Both the position numbers and the translations under genes were made by a program. From contig JAGMEZ010000423.1 of the NCBI GenBank assembly GCA_023127905.1, positions 1 through 5,252 of the forward strand: a stretch of 5,252 nt of DNA, read 5' to 3'. The notes under the pieces were generated by a model. That model was not told the DNA's origin. It saw only the letters and a program-made list of their open reading frames with translations, and did no database searches. The DNA comes from Caldifarciminota bacterium. Lineage in GTDB: Bacteria; Hydrothermota; E44-bin80. The first letter of the stretch is position 1. Each line of letters opens with the position of its first letter. Below are positions 1 through 5,196 of this stretch, piece after piece.

Positions 1-29
1 TAACTCAATTGCCAAAACCACAAGATGGA

Positions 30-452
30 TCAGGGAAGGATTTTAAAATCAGAAGCGCAATCATCCAAAAATCTTGTGACTTTTCTAATTACAAAATATA
101 AAACAACACCAATAGAAGCAGCACCTATACAACCAATAATATAATTTGTTTCTTGTAATGATTGTATCTTTTCATGATAGGTTTTTGTGTATGCTTCAAC
201 ATACTCAAGAGATTTTCCAATTAGTCTTGAAGGATCTGGAGGTGGTATGTTTTTATATGCATTTCCAAATGAACCTAAGTCGAAACAACCACAAGATTTC
301 CATTCCGCTATAACTAAATAACTTTCAACATCAGCATTTGCCTGTGCTATTGCTTTTGCTATCTCTTCATTTTCTGTTTCCTGAGCATTTATAATTAGGG
401 GAATCAACAACAATATCGCACTTAAAAATAAAGAGATAGATTTCTTCAGCAA
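30..452 (-). CDS. Small exported membrane protein of unknown function (RLIGKSxEYV family)
   Basis: About 140 aa. The start chosen is TTG at 452-450, because an AAAGGAG box (467-461) lies 8 nt upstream; a longer frame from TTG at 470 would put that box inside the gene. The product begins with LLKKSISLFLSAILLLIPLI and NAQ, a typical signal peptide with likely cleavage near residue 23. An Ala/Glu-rich stretch follows (EEIAKAIAQANADVES), then a short Cys-Gly-Cys segment, a PPPDPSRLIGKSLEYVEAYT motif (about 70-89), and one hydrophobic segment (about 105-122, IIGCIGAASIGVVLYFVI) ending in RK. From memory, small proteins of uncultured FCB-group bacteria share a PPASRLLGKSPEYVAAYTDAY motif between two hydrophobic segments. 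Here the first segment is too polar to be a clear membrane helix. It lies 80 nt downstream of the beta-helix gene on the same strand, with no evident terminator between, so co-transcription is plausible. No function can be given. Confidence 0.7.
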   Translation of the reverse strand: MLKKSISLFLSAILLLIPLIINAQETENEEIAKAIAQANADVESYLVIAEWKSCGCFDLGSFGNAYKNIPPPDPSRLIGKSLEYVEAYTKTYHEKIQSLQETNYIIGCIGAASIGVVLYFVIRKVTRFLDDCASDFKILP

Positions 453-460
453 CTTTTCAT

Positions 461-467
461 CTCCTTT
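461..467 (-). promoter_or_regulatory. Ribosome-binding site that decides the start of the small membrane protein
   Basis: On the minus strand this reads AAAGGAG, 8 nt before TTG at 452. An ATG that overlaps it (ATGAAAAGTTGCTGA) is out of frame and closes after four codons, so TTG is the best start for the signal-peptide-bearing frame. Confidence 0.55.
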
Positions 468-495
468 CAATCTTCTGTAACACCCATTTTCGGGG

Positions 496-516
496 TCAGG
501 CTGAAAACTGAAATCT
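496..516. repeat. Short heptamer repeat (consensus GAAAnCT) downstream of the beta-helix gene
   Basis: Two good units and one degenerate 7-nt unit (TCAGGCT, GAAAACT, GAAATCT on the plus strand) lie in the 80-nt gap between the beta-helix gene and the small membrane protein gene. The spacing is exactly 7 nt. It resembles the heptamer tracts inside the beta-helix gene in period and composition. No terminator-like hairpin with a T-run is seen in this gap. Confidence 0.4.
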
Positions 517-532
517 ACGGCATAATTTTATT

Positions 533-1894
533 TTATCTTATTAAAAGTAGTTTTTGCATTGTCATATAATTTATTGATTCAAATTTCAAGAAATAAACAC
601 CACCGGGAACTTTCTCTCCCCTATTATCAATTCCATTCCATGATACGTCAGTGGTCAGTGAATAGTGATCAGTGGTTAGTGTGAATGTCTTTACCATCCT
701 TCCACTTGCATTATAAATCTTCAAACTATAATTTTGTTGTTCATTAATCCCTAACAACCTAATATTAATTACTGACGTAAATGGGTTGGGATAGACTGTT
801 AAAGTTTTTTTGACTCCTGATTTCTGTTTTCTGTCTTCTGAACCTTCAACCCCAACAGGACTCGTGAGCCAGGGATCATAATTCACCCACTGACTGACCG
901 AATCACCTATTCCAGGACCAAATCCACCAGGACCGCTTGAATCTCCCCACCAATTATTTAAAGCATCTATAGTGAGCGTTGAATCTGTATTTATAACTCC
1001 ATAGCCCGTATTGCCTGTAATATTACTGTAATGTATTACCGGGTTCGCTAAATCTCTGGAAAAGATACCATCCCCATTATTATTACTAATTATACAACTA
1101 TCAATGGTCGGGGAACAACTTGAAATCGCACAGTGAATTCCAGCACCTTCGTTTGCTGTGTTATCTGTTATTGTATTATTGATGATGGTTGGTGCACAAA
1201 CACACCCTGGAGTTGTACCACAGAAGATACCTCCTCCTTCATCAGCTGTGTTCATGGTGATTGTATTGTACGAAATTAATGGTGAAGATTCGATAACGAG
1301 AATACCCCCTCCGATATCTATGTTATTGATATTGCCTGTAATGATGTTATTGGTAATAATAGCATGGGAATAAACATAGCAATGAATCCCGGCACCAGCA
1401 GGAGATGTATTATTGCTAATAATATTGTCGGTGATAAATGGCGAAGATTGGGTACAGTAGATACCTCCACCTGTAGAAGCATTATTCTCTGTGATAATAT
1501 TTTTCATAATTGTGGGTGAATTGTTGATGTAGCAGTAAATACCACCACCAATTGTTGAATTCCCGTGCGTAATTGTGAAACCCTTTATTATTGTTGTAGA
1601 GTCGACTCCTACATCTAATATAATTACTTTTGCAATGTTACTACCATCAATTATTGTTGTATCACGACCATATTCACTTATGAGGTCAATCCCCTGTGTA
1701 TTGGGCCAAACAATATTCTCAAAATATGTACCTGGTGCTACAAGGACTGTATCATTGTTCGCACAAGAATCCAATCCTACCTGAATAGCGTTGAGTGTGG
1801 AATCCGGGTGTACGTATAAAACTGTTGCATGTGATAGACTAAAAAGGAACAACGATAATACCACTGCTACTTTCAGTGCACTACGATACTTCAT
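533..1894 (-). CDS. Secreted right-handed beta-helix protein with C-terminal sorting (FlgD-like / type IX) domain
   Basis: About 453 aa from ATG at 1894. An upstream in-frame ATG at 1906 is rejected because the only ribosome-binding site, GGAGG (1904-1900), follows it and sits 5 nt before the second ATG. Residues 1-23 are a signal peptide (MKYRSALKVAVVLSLFLFSL, then SHA). LYVHPDSTLNAIQVGLDSC and DTVLVAPGTYFENI (about 26-60) form the usual cap of pectate-lyase-like surface proteins. From about residue 110 to 300 there are seven or more rungs of about 23-27 residues with the pattern G-G/A-G-I-x-C, SPxI, NxI, NN. The last is followed by NNWWGDSSGPGG. A charged linker (EDRKQKSG) leads to VYPNPF (about 367-372), LKIYNASGRMVKTF, WNGIDNRGEKVPGGVYF and a final KLLLIR, which matches FlgD-like/Por-type C-terminal sorting domains. 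It is probably exported to or past the outer membrane; the ligand or substrate is unknown and no catalytic residues are evident. It is preceded by a consensus promoter. Confidence 0.88.
   Translation of the reverse strand: MKYRSALKVAVVLSLFLFSLSHATVLYVHPDSTLNAIQVGLDSCANNDTVLVAPGTYFENIVWPNTQGIDLISEYGRDTTIIDGSNIAKVIILDVGVDSTTIIKGFTITHGNSTIGGGIYCYINNSPTIMKNIITENNASTGGGIYCTQSSPFITDNIISNNTSPAGAGIHCYVYSHAIITNNIITGNINNIDIGGGILVIESSPLISYNTITMNTADEGGGIFCGTTPGCVCAPTIINNTITDNTANEGAGIHCAISSCSPTIDSCIISNNNGDGIFSRDLANPVIHYSNITGNTGYGVINTDSTLTIDALNNWWGDSSGPGGFGPGIGDSVSQWVNYDPWLTSPVGVEGSEDRKQKSGVKKTLTVYPNPFTSVINIRLLGINEQQNYSLKIYNASGRMVKTFTLTTDHYSLTTDVSWNGIDNRGEKVPGGVYFLKFESINYMTMQKLLLIR
647..681. repeat. Five-unit heptamer tandem repeat inside the sorting-domain coding region
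   Basis: Five adjacent 7-nt units on the plus strand, each ending in AGTG: GTCAGTG twice, then AATAGTG, ATCAGTG and GTTAGTG. On the coding strand the unit is CACTGAC-like. The 35-nt tract encodes the TLTTDHYSLTTD loop (about residues 405-416) between KTF and VSWNG of the sorting domain. Because 7 is not a multiple of 3, gain or loss of one unit would shift the frame of the last approximately 37 residues. Confidence 0.75.
813..840. repeat. Four-unit heptamer tandem repeat inside the linker coding region
   Basis: Four adjacent 7-nt units on the plus strand, consensus nTTTCTG (ACTCCTG, ATTTCTG, TTTTCTG, TCTTCTG). On the coding strand these are CAGAAAA-like units. They encode the SEDRKQKSGV linker (about residues 352-361) that joins the beta-helix to the VYPNPF sorting domain. 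Confidence 0.7.
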
Positions 1895-1899
1895 TTTTT

Positions 1900-1904
1900 C
1901 CTCC
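1900..1904 (-). promoter_or_regulatory. Ribosome-binding site fixing the beta-helix start at 1894
   Basis: GGAGG on the minus strand, 5 nt before the ATG at 1894-1892. It lies immediately after another in-frame ATG (1906-1904), which therefore lacks its own site and is unlikely to be used. Confidence 0.75.
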
Positions 1905-2029
1905 ATTATTACTTTTATTAGGTTATTTGAACTTCTACACTTTTACGTTTCCCTACTACAATAAATTCATTCCTCTTGATTTTCTTTTTTAATATTACGA
2001 GGATTCTAAAGGTTGTATATTATTAAGTT

Positions 2030-2057
2030 ATTATAAAACTTTTTTATAATTTGTCAA
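2030..2057 (-). promoter_or_regulatory. Consensus sigma-70-type promoter for the beta-helix gene
   Basis: On the minus strand, TTGACA (2057-2052) is followed by a 16-nt spacer and TATAAT (2035-2030): both hexamers match the housekeeping consensus exactly. AT tracts (AAATAAATTT, AATTT) lie just upstream and could act as an UP element. Transcription would start near 2023, giving an untranslated leader of about 130 nt before ATG 1894. In 1907-2023 I see no riboswitch or operator; it is plain AT-rich leader. The promoter lies between the repeat cluster on its right and the gene on its left. Confidence 0.75.
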
Positions 2058-2095
2058 GGTGAAATTGCGAAATTTATTTGTCCCTCGTTCAACAC

Positions 2096-2170
2096 TTCGA
2101 GAATCCTCAGTACTCCGCTCAGGACAGGCTACATGGAGTTTATCCTGAGCTTGTCGAAAGAATACTCGAA
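2096..2170. repeat. Dispersed palindromic repeat of the TCCTGAGCTTGTCGAA type
   Basis: An 8-bp inverted repeat, GCTCAGGA (2117-2124) and TCCTGAGC (2143-2150), is enclosed by TTCGAG (2096-2101) and CTCGAA (2165-2170). The right arm, TCCTGAGCTTGTCGAA (2143-2158), is conserved-looking, while the left arm has drifted. From memory, palindromes with this core are common intergenic repeats in many unrelated bacterial genomes. It lies upstream of the beta-helix promoter and does not overlap it. No coding frame fits. Confidence 0.6.
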
Positions 2171-2179
2171 ATGACATCC

Positions 2180-2239
2180 TTTTTGGAGTGAAACGACGAT
2201 GTCGTTGCAAGCAAAATCACCGATTTTGCACTCCATAAA
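2180..2239. repeat. Palindromic element able to fold as a three-way junction
   Basis: An outer stem pairs TTTTTGGAGT (2180-2189) with ACTCCATAAA (2230-2239), with one T:T mismatch. Inside are two perfect hairpins: AACGAC-GAT-GTCGTT (2192-2206) and GCAAAATC-ACC-GATTTTGC (2211-2229). Only five or so bases between the stems are unpaired. The same structure forms on either strand. On neither strand is the whole structure followed by a T-run outside the stem, so it is not by itself a classical terminator. A dispersed repeat or MITE-like element, or a structured RNA in the 3' region of the cupin transcript, are the options. Confidence 0.6.
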
Positions 2240-2267
2240 AACAAACGGCAAAGAAACTTCGCTCTGC
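2237..2267 (-). terminator. Possible intrinsic terminator of the cupin gene
   Basis: On the minus strand, GCAGAG (2267-2262) pairs with CTTTGC (2253-2248) through six pairs including one G-U, with an 8-nt loop. CG and TTTGTTTTT follow (2247-2237). It begins 12 nt after the cupin stop codon. The stem is short, so strength is uncertain. Its T-tract overlaps the outer stem of the adjacent three-way-junction element. Confidence 0.4.
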
Positions 2268-2278
2268 ATCCGATAGTG

Positions 2279-2782
2279 CTAAGATGTTAGTCTAATTATT
2301 AGCTCCTCCCTATCGGGATATTTTCTAACTAAATCTTTTTGCACTCCCGCTTCAAAGTCAGATTCATCGAAACCTGGTGACATTGTGGTCCCCATTAATG
2401 CGAACTTTCCGCCTTCTTTTAAAAAACATCCCTGCCAGGTATTCTTAGGTACAATTACCTGAGTTTGTTGGTTATTATCTATTTCATGTCCTAAAGTTAT
2501 TAAATCAGAAGTCCCGTCAGGATGAAGCTGCAACATTGTAACAGGGTCTCCAAGATAAAAATGAAAGACTTCATCGGTAGGTAATCTATGAAGTAATGAA
2601 AATACTTCTTGCGTTAGAAGATAGTATATTGCAGTACTTAAACGTTTTGATTCTTTGTACCTGCTTGGTAAAAAATCTTTTGGGATTATTTCCTTTGAAT
2701 GATATGTTTCTCTATAATACCCACCTTCTCTTGGTAAAGGTTTTAAGTTAAGAATTTTTATTATTTCTTCTGCAGTAAGCAT
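2279..2782 (-). CDS. Cupin domain protein, DUF985 (Cupin_5) family
   Basis: 167 aa, the normal full length for this single-domain family. The ATG at 2782 is preceded by AAAGGAG (AGGAG at 2792-2788) at a 5-nt spacing, so the start is secure. Family signatures are visible in order: PLPREGGYYRETY (15-27), STAIYYLL (49-56), LLHRLPTDEVFHFYLGDPV (63-81), LHPDG (86-90), VPKNTWQG (111-118) and MSPGFDESDFEAG (134-146). H65, E71 and H74 are the residues placed like cupin metal or ligand ligands. The family includes yeast YML079w; members fold as a double-stranded beta-helix that binds a small ligand, but a reaction is not established. No signal peptide, so cytosolic. It lies between repeat clusters and does not look like part of an operon with either neighbour. 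No convincing promoter was found in the repeat-filled gap upstream. Confidence 0.93.
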   Translation of the reverse strand: MLTAEEIIKILNLKPLPREGGYYRETYHSKEIIPKDFLPSRYKESKRLSTAIYYLLTQEVFSLLHRLPTDEVFHFYLGDPVTMLQLHPDGTSDLITLGHEIDNNQQTQVIVPKNTWQGCFLKEGGKFALMGTTMSPGFDESDFEAGVQKDLVRKYPDREELIIRLTS

Positions 2783-2790
2783 TGTTTCTC

Positions 2791-2804
2791 CTTTTTCACT
2801 TTTA
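2791..2804. repeat. Short heptamer tract (ACTTTTn) abutting the cupin ribosome-binding site
   Basis: Two 7-nt units (CTTTTTC, ACTTTTA) run directly into the first REP-like hairpin, as in the longer tract at 2890-2917. Its left edge overlaps the complement of the cupin AGGAG box (2788-2792), so the leader of the cupin gene is partly made of repeat. Confidence 0.4.
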
Positions 2805-2835
2805 ACTTACGCAGGCTAAAGCCTGCGGCTACATT
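2804..2835. repeat. REP-like palindrome, copy 1 (intact)
   Basis: CGCAGGCT (2810-2817), AA, AGCCTGCG (2820-2827) is a perfect 8-bp inverted repeat, flanked by AACTTA on the left and GCTACATT on the right. It is the reference copy for the others in this gap. Such hairpins resemble REP elements mobilised in trans by Y1 (RAYT-type) transposases, but none is encoded in the window. It lies in the upstream leader of the cupin gene. Confidence 0.75.
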
Positions 2836-2889
2836 TACTTCATTGAATTTAAAATGATGTAAATAAGCAATTTAGCAATTGTGTTATTT

Positions 2890-2917
2890 ACTTTTCACTT
2901 TTCACTTTTTACTTTTA
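2890..2917. repeat. Four-unit heptamer tandem repeat (ACTTTTn)
   Basis: Four consecutive 7-nt units ACTTTTC, ACTTTTC, ACTTTTT, ACTTTTA on the plus strand lead into a REP-like half element. The arrangement repeats that at 2791-2835. The stretch between the two copies (2836-2889) is AT-rich with no recognisable signal. Confidence 0.7.
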
Positions 2918-2934
2918 ACTTGCGCAGGCTAAAG
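2917..2934. repeat. REP-like palindrome, copy 2, left half
   Basis: AACTTGCGCAGGCTAAAG matches the left half of copy 1 with one difference (G for A at 2922) and then stops in the loop. Its missing right half appears to be at 3066-3084. See the MITE-like element between them. Confidence 0.65.
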
Positions 2935-2964
2935 ACACTGTGCCAAAATACCGTTTTAGGTAGG

Positions 2965-2982
2965 CGCAGGCTTCAGCCTGCG
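2965..2982. repeat. REP-like palindrome, copy 3
   Basis: CGCAGGCT, TC, AGCCTGCG: the same stem as copy 1 with a changed loop (TTCA instead of TAAA) and different flanks (TAGG on the left, GATATAAC on the right). It lies inside the candidate MITE-like segment. Confidence 0.65.
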
Positions 2983-3005
2983 GATATAACTGATTGATAT
3001 TCAAT

Positions 3006-3036
3006 AACTTACGCAACCTAAAGGTTGCGGCTACAA
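3006..3036. repeat. REP-like palindrome, copy 4, with compensatory stem changes
   Basis: AACTTA then CGCAACCT (3012-3019), AA, AGGTTGCG (3022-3029), then GCTACA. The flanks equal those of copy 1, but two stem pairs differ (G-C to A-T and G-C to C-G), each changed on both sides so that pairing is kept. Confidence 0.7.
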
Positions 3037-3065
3037 TGCGAAAATTCATATTTTGTCATAGTATG

Positions 3066-3084
3066 TAAAGCCTGCGGCTACATT
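3066..3084. repeat. REP-like palindrome, copy 2, right half
   Basis: TAAAGCCTGCGGCTACATT equals the right half of copy 1 and begins in the loop. It ends 1 nt before the stop codon of the CBM9-DUF5916 gene (stop at 3088-3086), so the repeat abuts that gene. Confidence 0.65.
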
Positions 3085-3085
3085 A

Positions 3086-5122
3086 TTAGAACTGGAAAGA
3101 GTATGTGAATTTTGCGACGAAGATATTGTCAACCGTTTCGTCAGTAAAGCTTTGTGAATAGTTATAGACCAAATAAAAAATTGTTCCAGGTGCAAACTCA
3201 TAGCCAAAAAGGAAATTGTTGTTTAGGTTTTCGATGTCATTAAATGAAAATGTTTCTTCAACTTCATTGTTTGTCTCTGAATCAGCCTGAAGAAAAATAC
3301 GGAAAAATGCTTTATCGGTTGCTTTATAAGAAATACGCGTATTAGTTAACCACTGCCATTTTGTTTCACCAATTCTAACAGTTTGAAAATACGGAAAGAC
3401 TGTGATTCGTTGAATTGGTTGAATCAGGAATCCAAAATGAAAGAATTTAAATGACGAATCGTATAATCTACCAAATCTATAAGATGAAGCGATACCGGCC
3501 ATTCCCCCAACATTACTCTCTATACTAAACCCAACGAATCTATTCTTAAATTCATTATCACCATATCGCTCATAATTTCTTTCACCATTAATACCTATTC
3601 GCCATTTGTTGCTCATAACAAAATTTGACCGGAATTCTATACTGGAAACTGCCAGTTTATCACCAATTTCCTGAATGATATCAAAATTTGCACCGACCTC
3701 GAGCCACTTTGATATGCCCTTATCACGTAATATTCTTTGCCAGGCATAACCAGAAAAACCCTGTTTATTTATGTCATAAGCTGGAATGAAACCTTGATCT
3801 ATCCTGAAGTCAGGACCAAAACGACCTGCAATAACACCTCCACCGTAAGTACTTGTTTCACCCTCAATCCCGACATGACCCGCCAATTGATCACCAGAAA
3901 CACCTGTATTTCTTGTTGAGGCGAATTGGGAAGTAAGAAGGAATGGACCATACACTGGATGATTGAGGTCAATTGATGCAGCCTGACTGGAAGTGTCTGA
4001 ACGTTGTTTATGGGTTATTAATGCACCGAGTGTAGTAGTAGTAAAAAGCTCTTGCTTGACTCTAAGGACTGAGAAATTTTCATTTGTATCTTCGGTCTGG
4101 ACATCGAGAGCAAGGACTTCAGTAGATTTTATTTTACCATAGAGTTTCCCGCCACAAAGAATTTCATTCATACGACGGGTATAGAACAGTTGGATTGGTG
4201 TTCTTAAAATACTGCTGCCTTCAAGAAAAAACGGACGCTTTTCAGGATAATATAATTCTTCTCCCTGTTCATAGGAGAGATTAAATCTATATGGATCTGC
4301 TTCTATCTGTGCGAAGTCAGGAAACATAGTAGCATTAAAAATAAGATCTGATGTGACATCATATTCAAAGTCGATGCCTCCTCTTAGTGATAACGAGTCC
4401 TGTTCGTAACGAGCAGCCGCGTAGGGAAGGAGTTCAAATCTCTTAATTTTAGATTTTATAGAAAGTCCAGTAAGAGTACCGTATTTGGAGACTTTACACC
4501 ATAATTGAATCGGAGAAAGGCTTGTACTTTCCCAGTTAGGTCGCTCAATACGCCAGAAATTGATGCCCCAGATAAGACTGTCAACATGAGGGAAATTGAG
4601 TTCAGAGAACGGAATTCTTATCTCCATCTCCCATCCATCTTCAACAAGATGGGACTTCGTTTGCCAGTGTGCATCCCATGTTTCGTCAACATTACGTCCA
4701 TCATCAATAATTCTTCCATCGAGTTTTGCTCCGAGGAGATTGGACATAAAATAGTAAGCATTGCGCCTATCGCAGTATGTATCAAGCATAAGTTCGAATG
4801 AGTCATCCATATACACACCACCATCACGTTGAGTAACTGTTGCTTGAATTGCATCAGGTTTATCTTCTGACATATGGATACCGAAGTAGATGTTCTCATC
4901 ATTGTAGCAGACATATACAATTGTCGGTTGGGTTACAGGTGCGCCTGGATTGGGTTCAACCATATAAAAGTCAGTCACAGGGTTGCAATCCTGCCAGCAT
5001 GAATCATTCAGTTTCCCATCAATAATGGGTGGTGTTGTGATTCGAACTACATTGACGACAGGTTCCTGAACCTGCGAAAATACAATTGAAGGAATCAACA
5101 CTAACAAGAGCGTTTTTAACAT
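3086..5122 (-). CDS. Outer-membrane protein with CBM9-like domain and DUF5916 beta-barrel
   Basis: 678 aa with a signal peptide (MLKTLLLVLIPSIVFS, cleavage about residue 16). Residues about 32-207 form a CBM9/DOMON-like beta-sandwich: PPIIDGKLNDSCW, VYVCYNDENIYFGI, DDSFELMLDT, WEMEIRIPFSEL and WGINFWRIERP. From about 228 to the end is the DUF5916 region, with its signature FPDFAQIEADPYRFNLS (267-283), YYPEKRPFFLEG (291-302) and LFYTRR. Alternating hydrophobic strands finish in KFTYSFQF, with the terminal Phe typical of outer-membrane barrels. The likely role is a surface or periplasm-facing barrel with an attached carbohydrate-binding-type domain; substrate and transport function are not established. 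Other family members recalled are of similar or somewhat greater length, so it looks intact. Unlike the other genes it has no Shine-Dalgarno box before its ATG, yet an in-frame TAA (5140-5138) 18 nt upstream leaves this as the only sensible start. Confidence 0.9.
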   Translation of the reverse strand: MLKTLLLVLIPSIVFSQVQEPVVNVVRITTPPIIDGKLNDSCWQDCNPVTDFYMVEPNPGAPVTQPTIVYVCYNDENIYFGIHMSEDKPDAIQATVTQRDGGVYMDDSFELMLDTYCDRRNAYYFMSNLLGAKLDGRIIDDGRNVDETWDAHWQTKSHLVEDGWEMEIRIPFSELNFPHVDSLIWGINFWRIERPNWESTSLSPIQLWCKVSKYGTLTGLSIKSKIKRFELLPYAAARYEQDSLSLRGGIDFEYDVTSDLIFNATMFPDFAQIEADPYRFNLSYEQGEELYYPEKRPFFLEGSSILRTPIQLFYTRRMNEILCGGKLYGKIKSTEVLALDVQTEDTNENFSVLRVKQELFTTTTLGALITHKQRSDTSSQAASIDLNHPVYGPFLLTSQFASTRNTGVSGDQLAGHVGIEGETSTYGGGVIAGRFGPDFRIDQGFIPAYDINKQGFSGYAWQRILRDKGISKWLEVGANFDIIQEIGDKLAVSSIEFRSNFVMSNKWRIGINGERNYERYGDNEFKNRFVGFSIESNVGGMAGIASSYRFGRLYDSSFKFFHFGFLIQPIQRITVFPYFQTVRIGETKWQWLTNTRISYKATDKAFFRIFLQADSETNNEVEETFSFNDIENLNNNFLFGYEFAPGTIFYLVYNYSQSFTDETVDNIFVAKFTYSFQF

Positions 5123-5176
5123 AATAATTTTTAATGCTTATCTACTTAACTCACGTTAGAGACCTTCGATTTTTCA

Positions 5177-5182
5177 ATTATA
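5177..5182 (-). promoter_or_regulatory. Possible -10 box for the CBM9-DUF5916 gene
   Basis: TATAAT on the minus strand within TATATAATTG, about 55 nt before the ATG. No TTGACA-like hexamer occurs at a 15-18-nt spacing; that position is taken by the left arm of the adjacent palindrome. AT-rich DNA makes chance matches common. Confidence 0.3.
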
Positions 5183-5196
5183 TAGTTTTTTCGAAA

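Larger units (their letters stand above)
2935..3065. mobile_element. Candidate 131-nt MITE-like insertion within a REP hairpin
   Basis: The segment is flanked by TAAAG on both sides (2930-2934 and 3066-3070). Its ends are inverted repeats: ACACTGTGCCAAAATA (2935-2950) against ATACTATGACAAAATA on the opposite strand (3064-3049), 13 of 16 matching, with a TTTT run continuing the similarity a few bases further in. One extra G (3065) separates the right end from TAAAG. Removing the segment and one TAAAG rebuilds a full REP element that matches copy 1 at 31 of 32 positions. There is no coding capacity, so any movement would need a transposase in trans. Two REP-like hairpins lie inside it. The family is not identified. 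Confidence 0.55.

Noticed and set aside
1..29. Start of another feature at the left edge
   Set aside because: Only 29 nt downstream of the small membrane protein gene, with no hairpin or frame that can be supported.
1158..1784. Two plus-strand open frames of about 70 aa (1158-1373, 1575-1784)
   Set aside because: They are antisense to the repetitive beta-helix coding region, where long antisense frames arise from the codon pattern; no start signals.
1950..1980. Leader peptide (ATGAATTTATTGTAG on the minus strand) in the beta-helix mRNA leader
   Set aside because: Only four codons, with a purine stretch directly touching the ATG; no attenuator hairpin is seen after it.
2180..2239. Intrinsic terminator formed by the whole three-way-junction palindrome
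   Set aside because: T-runs lie on the 5' side or within the outer stem on both strands, so no free U-tract follows the structure. A smaller hairpin at 2248-2267 is the better candidate.
2831..2890. Promoter for the cupin gene (TTGCTA with a TTTAAA-like -10)
   Set aside because: Both hexamers are poor matches and the region is AT-rich, so chance is likely.
2804..3084. CRISPR array, suggested by repeated hairpin units
   Set aside because: The units are unevenly spaced, differ in stem and flank, include half copies, and have no spacers of constant length. REP-like elements fit better.
4618..4920. 100-aa open frame on the minus strand
   Set aside because: It lies wholly inside the CBM9-DUF5916 gene in another frame, has no ribosome-binding site, and its Met/Cys-rich composition is that of a shadow frame.
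3737..5025. Plus-strand open frames of 60-98 aa (3737-3919, 4505-4801, 4840-5025)
   Set aside because: All are antisense to a well-supported family gene and encode no recognisable domain.
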